Numbered from the stretch's first letter, positions 31,096 through 43,051 are shown. The stretch is 64,000 nucleotides of DNA from Oreohelix idahoensis (GCA_024509875.1 JAMPIV010012157.1:1-64000), one strand, 5' to 3'. A program made the numbers and translations. The notes: a model not told the origin generated them from the letters alone.

Positions 31096-32411
31096 TCAGC
31101 GGCCATCACGCCTGGTGGCGTCTTGTAGGGCAGCAACAAATTGATTCCACTTTGCTCGGTCGGCGGCCATCCTTCGTACAGTGCCCCAACTGTGGTTCAT
31201 TCTTTGCATCTCACCTTCCACATTTCTCCGCCAAGTTGTTTTTGGTCGGCCTCTCTTTCCCTCGGGCGTCCATAGCATAGCTATTCTTGCAATGGTATTA
31301 GGGTCTCTTCTGAGGACGTGGCCAACACAACTCCAGCGTCTGCCAGCTATGATGGTGTGCATGTCCTTCTTGGTTGCTGATGGTGTTTGGCCAAAAGATT
31401 CGGAGAATTTTCCTTAGGCAGATTGTGTGGAAGGAGGACAGTTTCGACATTTCCTTCTCTGTTACTCTCCAACATTCCGCACCATAGAGAAGCACAGAAA
31501 GTACACAGCTCTCATACAGTCTTAATTTTGGTGTTTGTGCTGTACTGGGAAGACTTCCAAATGTTGTTGAGAACAGCAAAGGCTGTTCTCGCTTTATTCA
31601 TTCTGTTGTTAATGTCCTTGCTTGTTCCGCCATCAGGTGTTACTTGCATCCTAAATAAGTAAATGTGTCTGTCTGTTCTAACTTCTGGTTCCTTACTGTT
31701 ATTGGCTCAGGATTGCCCACATTTAGTGGCATGACCTCTGTCTTCTTCAAATTGATGTTCAGGCCAACCTGCTGGCCATACTTATTCAGTCCATCGGTTT
31801 TGGTTTGAATGTGTTGATGTGAATGTGCAAGTAGTGCAATGTCATCTGCATATTCCAGGTCTTCCAGTGTAGAAAACGTTGTCCATCTAATTCCTCTTGG
31901 ACTGCCCTCTGTTGTCTGGCACATCACCCAATCTATTATTGTCAAAAATAATGTTGTTGATAATGGGCATCCCTGTCGTATTCCTGTTTTCACTTCGAAA
32001 GTTACATTACTCGATCCAACACTGCACGTAAAATTTGAATAGAGGCTTTTTATGATGGAAACAAAGCGGCTGGGAATTCCATACGCCCTCAGAATTTTCC
32101 ATAGGCTGTCCCTGTGTATGCTGTCGAAAGCCTTTTCAAAATCAACGAAGTTAATGTACAGCTGTCTCTGCCATTCTGAGCACTGTTCTTTAATGTTCCT
32201 AAGGGTAAATATATGATCTGCACATCTTCTGTTCTTTCTGAAGCCCGCTTACTCTTTCCTCAGTTTATGGTCAACTGCTTTTGAAATTCTCTGGATGATT
32301 ATCCTGCCTAGTATTTGCTGGGAACTGATAGGAGGGTAATTCCTCTCCAGTTGTTGCAGTCTGCAAGGTCGCCCTTCTTGGGCAATTTGACAATTATTCC
32401 TTTACTCCACT
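31096..32411 (-). pseudogene. RT and C-terminal domain of RTE-2, frameshifted
   Basis: In successive frames: PKKGDLADCNNWRGITLL at about 32330-32390; GIRQGCPLSTTLFLTIIDWV (31930-31990); LEYADDIALLAHS with the YADD active site (about 31830-31860); LYESCVLSVLLYGAECW; and SCVGHVLRRDPNTIAR followed by GRPKTTWRRNVEGEMQRM. At least three frame changes and several stops block translation. Confidence 0.85.
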
Positions 32412-34106
32412 CTATTGGTGTTGTCTCAGTTCCCAGATTTGTGCAAACAGTGGTTCTAATAGTTCTGCTACTAGTTCAGGGTCTGCCTTGAATAACTCAC
32501 CATTTAGATTGTCTTGACCAATCGCTTTTCCATTTTTTAGCCCTTTGATGGCTGTGATGATTTCTTCTTTTCGTGGAATGTCGGTATTTACATCTAAGTC
32601 ACTTTCAGCCTCAGGAACATTCAGCTGAGTCTCTGGTGGTGCCTTATTCAGTGTTTCTCTGAAGTGCTCTGCCCATCTTGTTTCCTGCCCCTGTGCTGTG
32701 GTGATGAGATTTCCATGCTTATCTCTTACTAATGTAATATTGTTTGCACCTCGTTTTCCACTGATGATTTTAGTTATTTTGTATACTGTGCTTTGTTCAT
32801 TTCTCAGTGCTGCCTCTTCTGCCTGTCTTGCAAGGTCATCCAGAAATGTCCTTTTGTTAGCACGGGTTTGACGTTTAACTTCCTTGTCCAGCTGACTGTA
32901 CTGTTCACTATATATTGCCTTTAACCTGGGAGACTTAGCTTCTGTTTTCTTTCTTTTCATTTCCCTTCTCTTCGCTATGGTGTTTAGCGTTTCTGGTGTT
33001 ATCCAGTCTTGGCTCTTTCTTTCCTGGAATCCCAAGCATGACTTACTGCTTTCTTTGTATATTGTTGAGATGGTGTTGAATTTCTGGTCGACATCGTCGG
33101 TCTCTGTTCTTTCCTCGCTTTTGGTAATCAGATATCGTCTCTTTACGTCAACGACGAACGCTTTTCTGGTGAGGGGGTCCTTAAGTTTCGTGATGTTGTA
33201 TCTTTTCTGTTTGGCTACAACTGGTCCAGCAGCTCTGAGTTTCACCTTCAGTCTTGCTACTACTAGGTGATGATCACTTCCCACATCTGCGCCTCTTCTT
33301 ACTTTCACGTCTTGTAGTGCATGTCTCCATCTGCCATTGAACATTATGTGATCTATCTGGTTTTTGTCCCGTCCGTTTGGTGATTCCCATGTTAACTTGC
33401 GCACTTCTTTGTGTTGAAAAAGTGTTCCTCCAATGACCAGGTTGTTAATACTGCAGAAGCTTATTAATTTATCCCCATTCTCATTTACTGTTCCACTGCC
33501 GCATTTCCCCATTACTCTTTCGTTATAATTATTGTGTGTTCCAACTTTAGCATTTAGGTCTCCCATTACTATAATAAGATCGTACCTGGGTACAGTATCC
33601 ATTTCCTTTTGTACCTGTTGATAGAACTCATCCTTGATCTCTTCATCGCTGTCGTTTGTTGGTGCATAGCATTGTATAATTGTGGTGTTGGTGAATCTTC
33701 CTCTCAGTCTCGATCTTATTAGTCTGTTGTTAATGGGTTTCCATTCCAGTAAAGACCTTTCCATTCCTTTCTTCGGGATAATGGCTACACCTTCGTTGTG
33801 CTGACCATCCTCTCTACCAGAATAAAGTACTGTTTCCCCTGTAGCAGTTTTTATTCTCCCCATCCCTGTCCATCTGCTCTCGCTTATTCCCAGGATATGT
33901 AGTTTGTAATTCCTCATCTCTGCTGTGATCTCTCTCAGCTTTCCTGCCTCATTCATGGTTCTGACATTCCAAAAACCAATTCTGGTTTCGTGTTTTGCGG
34001 TCTGGACATCAGTTTTCATGCCAGTGGCTTCCTTTCGGCTTTCAACACTGTCAGTCATACGAGCCTGAGACTCCGGATGTCCGTCCCGCATCAACGTTTT
34101 TTTCAT
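32412..34106 (-). CDS. Endonuclease and linker of RTE-2
   Basis: Open for 564 codons. Residues 43-300 form an APE-type endonuclease with its catalytic set visible: IGFWNVRTM (Asn), LGISESRWTGMG (Glu), IVMGDLNAKVG (Asp-x-Asn), and VGSDHHLVVARL (His). Residues 310-500 are a Lys/Arg-rich linker, and the end reads IKGLKNGKAIGQDNLNGELF, the start of RT. The frame is lost just afterwards near 32412. The endonuclease would nick target DNA to start target-primed reverse transcription. The ATG used may not be the true start, because similar coding continues upstream to about 34300. Confidence 0.87.
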   Translation of the reverse strand: MKKTLMRDGHPESQARMTDSVESRKEATGMKTDVQTAKHETRIGFWNVRTMNEAGKLREITAEMRNYKLHILGISESRWTGMGRIKTATGETVLYSGREDGQHNEGVAIIPKKGMERSLLEWKPINNRLIRSRLRGRFTNTTIIQCYAPTNDSDEEIKDEFYQQVQKEMDTVPRYDLIIVMGDLNAKVGTHNNYNERVMGKCGSGTVNENGDKLISFCSINNLVIGGTLFQHKEVRKLTWESPNGRDKNQIDHIMFNGRWRHALQDVKVRRGADVGSDHHLVVARLKVKLRAAGPVVAKQKRYNITKLKDPLTRKAFVVDVKRRYLITKSEERTETDDVDQKFNTISTIYKESSKSCLGFQERKSQDWITPETLNTIAKRREMKRKKTEAKSPRLKAIYSEQYSQLDKEVKRQTRANKRTFLDDLARQAEEAALRNEQSTVYKITKIISGKRGANNITLVRDKHGNLITTAQGQETRWAEHFRETLNKAPPETQLNVPEAESDLDVNTDIPRKEEIITAIKGLKNGKAIGQDNLNGELFKADPELVAELLEPLFAQIWELRQHQ

Positions 34107-34330
34107 TTATTGCCGTTTCCGTAACATGTGTCATTTTTTTACATAGACAGGGGTGTCGGCCCTGTGCTAAAACCCCCAACCTGGAGGACCAGGGTACCAG
34201 CTTTTGTCTGACCCCTACCCACGCAGACCAGTCCAGCTTGGTTGATCCTACCAGGAGTAAAACTCCCACTGGCATAGCTCTGGGGATTGTCAGGGCACAC
34301 AAGCTGCCATACCGCTACAAGGTATAGGTA

Positions 34331-35039
34331 CCATTGATGGCAGTTTGATAGTGCATTCTAGTGAATTTCGTCTTTTTGCTATTAAGTCTAAGACCTGTAT
34401 TTTACAGTCATTCGTTGGTTATTTTGCTTTAACATTTTGTATTTAAAACATTAAACTGATTCAGAAAGTTTCGCATTTTTACTACCAGTATACTCCAAAG
34501 TCTGACTCTTACTATATCTACAGCTCTACAAAGAGGTAAAACAGAACAAACTTGGAAAATACTCATGAAAGCAATATTAATTCACGTTTCTCTTGCGACA
34601 CACTTTCAAAATTTTCCGGACTAAGTAGATCTACTAGTTACATAAATAAAATGATATTTTTCCAGTTCATTTCATTTGAAAAGGAATATTTTAACAAATA
34701 TATTTATCATTTCTAGCATTATTAGCGAGTTAGAAGACACCAGAATGCGAGGCTTCATCAGATGCTGTAAAGGGATGCGCGATCTCTAAAATTCTAAGAA
34801 TCACTGTTTTACAGAAACATATATATGTACGGGAAAATCCGTTTTTCTAGAAATTCTCATTTATTTGTAAGCGTAGAATCCTGAAAGTGGAGCAAAGTTT
34901 GTCCATAATATATTGCAGTAAAGATAATGCAGGATGCTGGAGCATTGCCAAAAACCTGAATAGCGTTAAAACATTTCGCTCTTGAATAACCTTCCCGGTG
35001 TTATTTTGAACACATCGAAAAACCTTAACCTAATAGCAC
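34331..35039. other. Unassigned region
   Basis: AT-rich; no gene or element recognised between RTE-2 and the RTE-3 fragment. Confidence 0.45.
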
Positions 35040-35058
35040 GTCCCATAACCGTAATCAG

Positions 35059-35802
35059 ATGCAGGGCAGAATGAAAACACTCGATGAGAGGTCACAGCAA
35101 TTAGGTCTGAAAATACACAGGGAAAAGACAAAGATAATGAGAATAAATGCAGGTATTGAAAACAGGGTTGAACTTGAAGAAACACAACTACAAGATGTAG
35201 AATCGTACACATATCTTGGCAGCAATATAGACAAAGTTGGAGGGATAGACAGTGATATCAAAATAAGAATACAAAAAGCAAGAGGAGCTTTCATTGCATT
35301 GGGAAATATATGGAGATCAAGAGAAATCGGATCCAACACGAAAATAAGAATCTTCAACTCAAATGTGAAGTCAGTCCTATTGTATGGCTCTGAGACATGG
35401 AGAACAACAAAGACAACAACCAAAAAGCTACAGACAGTCTTAAATGGGTGCCTGTGTAGAATAGAAGGATTAAAATGGTATGACAAGATTACCAACGTGG
35501 AACTGATGACAAGAACTAGACAAGTGCCAATGGAACAAGAGATGAGAAGAAGACGATGGATAGAACACACACTGAGGAAACCTGTTGATAGCATTACAAG
35601 GCAGTCCTTGGACTGGAACCACCAGGGCAAGAGAGGCAGAGGTAGCAAGAAGCACATGGAGAAGAGAGCTGGAAACAGAGATGAAATGATAAGGAGAACA
35701 TGGAAAGAACTTGAGATGATAGCACGTGACAAGAGGACTTGGCATGTGTTTGTTGAAGGCCTATGCTCCTTTGGGAGTGGAGGGTTATGAATGAATGAAT
35801 TA
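35059..35802 (+). pseudogene. RTE-3 LINE, 3' end (RT thumb and C-terminal domain)
   Basis: 243 uninterrupted codons from the middle of RT: LGLKIHREKTKIMRI, then YTYLGSNIDKVGG, then VKSVLLYGSETWRTTK, then RRRRWIEHTLRKPVDS and RDKRTWHVFVEGLCS. These are the downstream RT and C-terminal blocks of RTE-like LINEs. After the stop comes a TGAATGAATGAATT tail. The last 48 bp match the tail of the SINE at 15893-16276. The 5' two thirds are missing. A second, badly rearranged copy is at 58335-58985. Confidence 0.88.
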
Positions 35803-35898
35803 CAGCACTAAAAGTACCAACGAATGTCTCTCTGTTTTTGACGAACCGTTAAAATATAAATATTATTTGTGAAAATTTCCAGTAACAGGTGCCTCATC

Positions 35899-36002
35899 AT
35901 CTTCTCTTTCGTTCCATGTGGAGCTTGACACCACAGCGGTTGATAACGCCCTTAAGAAAGCCTACGCAATAGCTGAAACTCTTGCACGAACGGTTGATAA
36001 CG
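35899..36002 (+). pseudogene. Left part of an 18-codon repeat array, possible host exon
   Basis: After an AG dinucleotide at 35898 (TTTCCAG), an open frame reads VELDTTAVDNALKKAY and continues into 54-bp repeats coding for NALKKAYAIAETLATTVD-like units. It is cut by the LTR of element C after TAACG (35998-36002). The array resumes at 51800 and again at 57075. The 54-bp period keeps the frame, and unique in-frame sequence lies on the left. Exon status is an inference; a non-coding satellite is possible. Confidence 0.4.
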
Positions 36003-37696
36003 TGTCACGTAGACATTTATGATCTATAAATTGCCTATATCTTCTTCTTTTTTTTCTGTCACCCGTATCCTCTATTTTTTATTATCACTCTTTACCTTTT
36101 TCCTGTATTTTTCGCATCCCTTCGTTTGCGAGAAATATATTTTTCCCATTCTCACTTTCGCTAGTTTCGTTTCTCATTTAGAAACGCATTTCATGGATAA
36201 TGAAACAAGTAACTTGATTACGTAGATGTCATTCGCGCAGTTTGACGAGAGGTGCGATTATGGTTCATACTCAGACGTATCACCAGACGATTGGCGTTGA
36301 GAATGCATTCGGTCAATCGCAGCAGATTGACGAAATAACTGTGAATATTTGGCTATTCTCAGACATAGGGCCGACCTGTCGTCTGCATTCTCACCTGTCA
36401 AAACGTAGTTTTCTCGGTGAGCGCTCAGGAAAAGCGAGAAAACTGACATCTCCCTGGCGCAGTTTCAGACATTTGTCTGGTAGTTTGTATCTGACCTGTA
36501 GTTTCCAAGGTAGATTCTCAGTGACAGGTGATATGACACGACACTCACTGTGGGCCATGGTCAGTGTGAGGTGCGAAAACTGCCTCGGCATGGGAGTCAG
36601 TCTGTCTGAGACTCGCAACTGACACGCGCACTCTCGGTCAGTAGGTGGCAGTACGACATGCGTTAAGCTTACGTATGTGTTTTAGACGGAAAGGGGTGAT
36701 TGTTTCGTTTCGCGAAATAATCGTTCACCTCTTTGTCTGTTGGATAGATATTAACCAGAAGTTTGAAACTTTCTTGTCATTCTCCAGCTTGCAGTAGACA
36801 GGATCACTCGCGCTAGTGAATGAAGCTTGTATAGCGAAGTCATCAGTTTCTCGTCAAAGTTTGCCGAGTTTCTAAATACCTATCTAGTGAATTATCCTAG
36901 TCGTTGTGAAACTGTAATTCTGTTTGGAGGTGAAATATCATATATTATTATCTAGTATTTTGTGAAGTGTTTAAAGTGTTAAATCGCTTATTTTATTTCA
37001 CTAGTTAGATTTGGTGCAGAGTGCTTAATTCATAAGTCTCTATTATTTTCTAGTGACGTGTCTCAGTGGAAAGCAGGATAAATTATAATTTCTAGCTTAA
37101 ACAACAATGTAGCTAAAATGAATTTAATTGTACTGCTCAATAATCAGACGAGAACATATTTTTCTAACTAACTTATAATGCTAGAAGCCTCATGAGTGTT
37201 GACGGAATACGCTCTTGTTCCTAATTCATGAGGATTGATGATTTTAAATATAACTTACTTCACGGGAACTTTTTAATGATAAGACAAGCGGTACGCTTGC
37301 AGTTTAAAAATGTAAGTTATATTGAGTACATAATATGTATAAGTATTTGATATGTGTTCTTTCCATTTTATATAGTGAACTGTGGTACCCAAACTTTGCC
37401 AGCGATTGAGTAAAGAGTTAACTCTGTGAAGAAAACAACAAACATTTTTACCTTAAAGATTTGATGTATAACTTTTTGCAAGAACTTTAAGAGTTTAAAG
37501 AAGTAACGGGTCATCGAGCCTGGTTTGATTCTTCCTGAGAACACTCTAGTCAGTTTCCAGCCTTCGTGGCAAGTAACATATTTCAATCAGTAACTTTCCC
37601 GACCCTGTTGACAAGTGGTGGTGTGACCAACTAAATTCCTATACTGAGAGAAGGGACCAACCCAAGTCTTAATTTTCCTATCAAAAATCTACGACA
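36003..37696 (+). repeat. 5' LTR of element C
   Basis: Starts TGTCACGTAGAC and ends TCTACGACA. Close to the right LTR and a shorter relative of the element B LTR; the first and last 50 bp are shared across both families. Confidence 0.95.
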
Positions 37697-37698
37697 AA

Positions 37699-37716
37699 TG
37701 GTTGCTCGTTACCGGG
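37699..37716 (+). other. Primer-binding site of element C
   Basis: TGGTTGCTCGTTACCGGG begins two bases after the LTR; one base differs from the site in element B. tRNA partner not identified. Confidence 0.75.
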
Positions 37717-38484
37717 AACTGAACCCAAAATCCTAAGACGAGTACGACACATGTGGTCTCGTCTATCGGGACTTTGAACTTTGAACAGGAAGACGAGACG
37801 ACAATTATCAGCTCGTCCTTTATTTTCTTTATTCTGATATAGAATAAGAGTGTGATGTCTTGAGAGTTTTGTATCTTTTAAAATAACTATCCCCTAGACA
37901 TAACGATCTGTTTTATGGGCGTGCTGACCACACGGCTTATAATTGTTTTCCACAGCGTTATTAAGCATTATACATTTAGTTTACTAGTTAATTTTGTCGG
38001 AATATATGTTAATTACTGATTTTATAATACTAAACGCTAATAAAGTTTTCGTGAGTGTATAGCATTCACAAGGGTTCTGAAGAAGTAGGTGTTTGAGCAA
38101 AGCTAAGGAGTGCGTTTCGGACTATTTGTCCAGATTAATTGCCTCCCTTACCCTAACTGTCTTCAGGGGGTGAACTTGAAAGTGGATAAAAAAATTAACG
38201 GATTTTTTTTTCTCCTAAAATTTTTTTCAATAATTATTTTGCTTCCACAGTAGCACCATATTTTTCAGTGAGTAATCTTAACTACCATTTATTTGGCGTA
38301 GTCGTCTGCATTAGGTGCTTTATTGCCGATTAATAGCAGCGATAGTTAGTTACTTTATTTTTTGGAGGAGGTATCCCAGGTTATAAGTATATCATCTTTT
38401 TTTGGTATTTTCTCGTAAGTGGTAGGAACCAGTGCATTCTTTTCCCTATTTCTTTCTGGACTAAGTCTCAGCCACTGACTTATT
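37717..38484 (+). other. 5' leader of element C
   Basis: Non-coding; aligns with the leader of element B at 7830-8645 but has only one copy of the 44-bp unit duplicated there. Confidence 0.7.
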
Positions 38485-39157
38485 ATGGCAGAAAGGGCAA
38501 AGCTTAGACAACTCCTCAGAGACGAAGCGAGAGAGGAGGGACTGAAAGGAGAGGAAGCAAATGCGTTTGTCAGAGACGAACTGGAGAGATATGATGCGGA
38601 GAGGAAAGCAGCTGAAGCTAAAGAGCAGACGAAGATGGAAGAGGAAATGGAAATCCGCAGGGAGAGACAGCAAGAGAAGGAGAGGGAGGAAAGAGAGAAG
38701 GAGAGACAGCGGGAGGAAAGAGAAAAGGAGAGACAGCATGAGGAAAGAGAGAAGGAGAGACAGCATGAGTTGGCTCTTAAAACTCTAGAATTCCAAAGTC
38801 GTGGTGCTGCCTCTACCTCCAGCAATGGAGAGTCTTCTCCTCATTCTTCCTTAACTGATCCTTCTAACACTCAATCTCTTCAACTCAACGCTATGTCTTT
38901 CACTCTTGAATTTTTTCTTGTCCTAATGAGAAGATTGACACATGGCTAGAAAAATTTGAGAAAATTGCAACTCTGTACGGTTTAGAGAGGTCGCGTTGGT
39001 GTATGAAACTTTCCCAGGCCCTTAAAGGTTCTGCTTATGACGTTTATTCTAAACTGGAAAGTGGCCAACAAGAAAGCTATGATGTGTTGAAGAAAGCTTT
39101 GCTCGAGCGTTTCGAAATGAATGCTCGCAAATTTTTGCAACTCTTCCGCAACAGCAG
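38485..39157 (+). pseudogene. Gag N-terminal part (element C), cut by element D
   Basis: ATG at 38485 begins the same coiled coil as in B (AKLRQLLRDEAREEG). Here the codon that is TAA in B is CAA, so coiled coil and Gag core are continuous. A one-base loss near 38915 shifts the frame at the start of the Gag core, which continues in another frame to LLERFEMNARKFLQLFRN. Element D begins at 39158, and the remaining Gag sequence resumes at 47443. Confidence 0.88.
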
Positions 39158-41199
39158 TGTGGTAAAATGGGATGTTATAAATATTTATAGGGGACTTAGT
39201 GTACTGACTGAGATCAGCTGTGAAGGTATCTATATCTAATAAGAGTAGTGTATTATAGATAACCTTACTTACTGCCACATATGTATACCTCAGTCAGAAT
39301 TATTCTGGAATAGTGTGATGACTACGTTATATGTCTAGGGTATGTGTATGATGAAGTGTAAGTCATACCAACAACAGACAGATAAACAATTTAATTTATT
39401 CCACCACACTTGACAACACTGGGACACTCACATACATAAAACACTCTAAGAGGATATCTTAAAGGAGTCACTGATAACTTTTCAAATAACAATATGTATT
39501 CATTGCTGTCATGAATGTATATGTGTCCTGATTCAAATACAAAGGGAACCAGGAATCACAATCAATTTTAATTACAAGTTATATGTACAGAATTTATTAA
39601 TATGATTCATGTAGTGACATATATTATTAATGGTATCCTATGTGTGTCAGTTGTGTAGTGGTAATATGAGGTAATACTGGTTTTGTTTTGTTCAAGCTCT
39701 GTTGGTATTTGTCATCATGACTTCAATAGTTTGTTTCTATTGGAACTAGTATTGGAGATGTTCTCAGTTCCTGGTATTAAAACAATTAAATTCCCCTCTT
39801 AATTTTAGTTTATAATGTCATTTTAAGATGGGGGTACATAATGTTGAGCTCCATGGCCACACTCTCTTATCTTGCGTGATGACTGCAGTAAAAGACTCCT
39901 CTGCTTGATTACTGTAATGAGTTCTGGAGCCACCCCACTGGATGCTATATGGACCAAGGAGTATGCTGTCCACCTCTGGCTTCAGCAAAGCTCTGACCAG
40001 GTGCTGCTCAATAACTTTAAGACCACGGTCCCACAATTCATGGAAATAATAATAAACAGTTTCGTTGACTGGCAATGAATATAGCACAACTCCGATCTGC
40101 CGATGTCCCAGGCTTTATTTTATAAAAAATATACACTGGTGCTCAACGTACTGTTTCTTAGTAGGTTTATTACAAGATGTGGCAATGAACAGACGCTCTG
40201 AATTGTGTATATTCGCAGCTCTACCCAATCACACCACGTCTACACATCTTTTCAAAAAAATACCCCTTTCTCACGTTTCCCCTGACAACACAAGATAGTA
40301 TTTATAGTCCGACCAATCGTGTTTAGTCTTTCATTTGTTGCGCTCCAATCACATAGGAGTTAACATGGTAGGCTATTTCCGTAACGTAATGATTTTTTCA
40401 AACACGTTATAAAAACATTTTATGAGCAGAAATGATTTCATGCTGTCAGGCACCCCCACTATTTTATTTTGGCCATAACTTGGTAATTCCTAGACTATTT
40501 GCGTAACGTTTTACATATTCTTTGTCAGCAAACCCTAAGGAATCCAAGTATACGAATTTAAGGGAGCTAGGTGGCTGCGTTCAAAATGTGCATTTTCTAC
40601 CACCTCCTGTTCACTTCACTCCCCATGTGGTGTCTGGGTACTGTCATGTTTTCAAACGTAAACCGGTATAATGTCATAATTCCCAATAAGCGTTTTTCAG
40701 GATTTTAAAACCTAACTCTGGTATGGGTAGTGAATTTTATCACTGTCGATTTGAAATAAAGTTAGTGCATGTGGCCTTACACGCGTGATGGCAGCAATTG
40801 TGTATCGCGCGACGCGTGTTTAGTGTTGCAGGTGTCCCTGCTTTCTGCCTCTCCCTTCTCTCTATCCTTTAGTCCATCTGTCTTTTAGTTACGCCGTGTA
40901 TAAAATGGAATGAATGAAATATTAAATTTAGGTCATTGATCAGCTTGCGTATCTCAAGGTTTTTCCAAGAAATACAGTACACGTTTCATTGAAGAAAGCG
41001 TGCAGCGACACAGTAGGCTTTTACTATCAACGTGAAAGCGTTACAATTTGCCGACGAAGTAGAAAACAAGGGGGATTTCGAGTACAGGCATTGTGACAGC
41101 ACTGTTCTTTACCATTCTTCTTTCCTTTTATTAAATTTATTTGTTAGGCTTTGCATTTACGTTTTAATTTATATATGGGGATTAGAATAATTCACGACA
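39158..41199 (-). repeat. 3' LTR of element D
   Basis: In element sense it begins TGTCGTGAAT and ends TTTTACCACA. Small open frames inside (such as 39818-40087) recur unchanged in the other LTR and are not genes. Confidence 0.95.
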
Positions 41200-41210
41200 T
41201 CTCCCCTCTT
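41200..41210 (-). other. Polypurine tract of element D
   Basis: Minus strand AAGAGGGGAGA, directly against the 3' LTR start; the expected plus-strand primer. Confidence 0.85.
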
Positions 41211-41266
41211 AAAACAGACATTATATGTCAGTCCTTTATTCTATATACACATAGAGAAATTTATTA

Positions 41267-43051
41267 TTATTTCTGGGGTTTACGGTGATTCTCATCACAC
41301 GGATGGCGGCTTAAAAAATCCGCTCCCAAATTTGTTTTTCCAGATATATACTCAATGCTAAAATTATAGGGAGCCAAAAGCAAGGACCATCGGAGTAACC
41401 TAGAGTTCTCATGCCTAGCCTGGGCTAGAAACGATAAAGGTTTGTGATCCGTTTGCAACTTAAATGCCTTCCCATACAGATAAATATTGAATTTCTTTAT
41501 TGCCCATATTACTGCAAGACATTCTTTTTCGCTAGTTGAGTAGTTGATTTCAGCTTTATTCAATTTTCTGCTAGCATATGCCACTGGGCTTAATTCCCCA
41601 TCCAATGCATCTGATTTCTGTAGTAGAGTTGCACCTAACCCAATATTACTGGCATCCGTCCTTACTATGAATTCTTGACTTAAGTCAGGTAATTTCAAAA
41701 TAGGTTTACTTGTGAGCTTTTCCTTCAATTCTTGGTAAGCCATTTCACATTGTGGTGTCCATGTAATGCGATCTGGATGTCCTTTACGTGTCAAATCAGT
41801 TAACGGTGCACATATGGAATTAAAGTTTTTGATATACTTCTGGTAGAAACCACATAATGAGACAAAGGATCTCACGTCCTTCTTGGTTTGTGGTCTCGGG
41901 GCTTTCTTTAGTTTCTCTAAATTCTTTGGGTCAGGGGTCATGTTTCCCTGATAAACTGTGTGTCCCAAAAATTCCAATTCTTTACATCCAACGCAACATT
42001 TGGTTGGTCGGGCTGTTAAATTTGCTTCCCTAAGTCGATCAAACAGCATCTTCAGAGAGTCAATGTGTTCCTCAAATGTTTCTGTTGCTATAAGGATATC
42101 ATCCATGAAATTTGTTATACATGGATTATTCAGAGGGTCCAATAATTTTCTCATCATTCTAGAGAAGACACTAGGCGCATTCTTCAATCCAAATGGCAAT
42201 CTATTAAACTCATAGTGTCCTTCTGAGGTACTAAAAGCTAGGTATGGTCTAACCTCAGGCTTTACTGGAATCTGATAGTATCCTTTACTCAGATCCACTT
42301 TTGAGAAATATTTAGCTTTATTTAGTCTGGCAAACAGCTGATTTGTATCCGGCAATGGATCCACCTGTCCTTCTGTAATAGCATTCAGTCTCCTGTAATC
42401 TATACAGAGTCTATGTTCTCCAGAGGGCTTCCTTAAGAGTACAACACCGGAACTATATGAGGATTCACTGTGCGAAATAATTCCTTCCTTCAACAGATAG
42501 TCTATCTCTTCCTTCAAAGCTTTCTCCTTAGCAAACGGAATCGAATATGGTTTCATACAGACAGGTGTGGGGTCTATCAGTTTCATATCATATTCCAATA
42601 GGTTTGTATGCCCTGGTCGGTCTGTTAACACCTCTGCATGATTATTTAGAACCTGTTGCACTCTCTCTTTCTGAGTTTTTGTTAAATGTGTACTGATTTT
42701 CACCTGTGCTGCTGTCTCACAGGGGTGTAATGGATATTCAAATGATGAAAGTGGTTCCTTTTTCATCTCCATGGCGATGGACAAGGTCAACAAGTGTGTG
42801 TCTTCCTGATGTTCTCTTTCCAAATATTTCTTCAGGAGATTCACATGATAGATTTTTTCTTTCCCCTTCTTATCTATCTTATAATTTGTTCTAGACACCT
42901 TCTCTAAAACTGTATATGGACCTTGCCATCCAATCTGTAACTTATTCTGACTCCCGGGGAGAAGAAGCAGTACCTTCTCTCCCACAGCCAAATCTCTGTC
43001 TTTCGCCTTCCTGTTATAATAGGCAGCATGTTTCTTCCTGGCTTGTTTCAA
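41267..43051 (-). CDS. Integrase GPY module, RT and RNase H (element D)
   Basis: 594 codons. Residues 1-62: integrase C-terminal part (VGEKVLLLLPGS, IGWQGPYTVLEK, YHVNLLKKYLE). Residues 63-165: linker with LTDRPGHTNLLEYDM. Residues 166-370: RT (LRKPSGEHRLCIDYRRLN, YFSKVDLSKGYYQI, FGLKNAPSVFSRMM, NFMDDILIATE; active-site Asp pair at 42098-42103 with M in place of the usual V). Residues 440-560: RNase H (FIVRTDASNIG, SEKECLAVIWAIKKF, LQTDHKPL). RNase H ends with GADFLSRHP. All key acidic residues are visible. The ATG lies inside the integrase remnant; a frameshift near 43090 separates it from upstream coding. Integrase sequence therefore precedes RT. Confidence 0.93.
   Translation of the reverse strand: MKQARKKHAAYYNRKAKDRDLAVGEKVLLLLPGSQNKLQIGWQGPYTVLEKVSRTNYKIDKKGKEKIYHVNLLKKYLEREHQEDTHLLTLSIAMEMKKEPLSSFEYPLHPCETAAQVKISTHLTKTQKERVQQVLNNHAEVLTDRPGHTNLLEYDMKLIDPTPVCMKPYSIPFAKEKALKEEIDYLLKEGIISHSESSYSSGVVLLRKPSGEHRLCIDYRRLNAITEGQVDPLPDTNQLFARLNKAKYFSKVDLSKGYYQIPVKPEVRPYLAFSTSEGHYEFNRLPFGLKNAPSVFSRMMRKLLDPLNNPCITNFMDDILIATETFEEHIDSLKMLFDRLREANLTARPTKCCVGCKELEFLGHTVYQGNMTPDPKNLEKLKKAPRPQTKKDVRSFVSLCGFYQKYIKNFNSICAPLTDLTRKGHPDRITWTPQCEMAYQELKEKLTSKPILKLPDLSQEFIVRTDASNIGLGATLLQKSDALDGELSPVAYASRKLNKAEINYSTSEKECLAVIWAIKKFNIYLYGKAFKLQTDHKPLSFLAQARHENSRLLRWSLLLAPYNFSIEYISGKTNLGADFLSRHPCDENHRKPQK

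Larger units (their letters stand above)
31050..34330 (-). mobile_element. RTE-like LINE, family RTE-2, nearly full length
   Basis: About 3.28 kb on the minus strand. It has a 5' leader with a conserved translated block (LVPWSSRLGVLAQGRHPC at 34110-34200), a complete endonuclease, the linker, a frameshifted RT with a YADD active site, and a C-terminal WRRNVEGE-type domain. It ends in GGATCAAAGAAGAGAAG at about 31055-31075. A second 3' fragment of the same family is at 62128-62370. Length agrees with typical 3.2-kb RTE elements. Confidence 0.88.

Noticed and set aside
35055..35732. A 225-codon Ser/Leu-rich minus-strand frame.
   Set aside because: Antisense shadow of the RTE-3 RT fragment; composition is that expected from complementing a Lys/Glu-rich gene.
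39818..40087. An 89-codon frame found identically at 46060-46329.
   Set aside because: Lies inside the two LTRs of element D; identity simply reflects LTR duplication and no domain is present.
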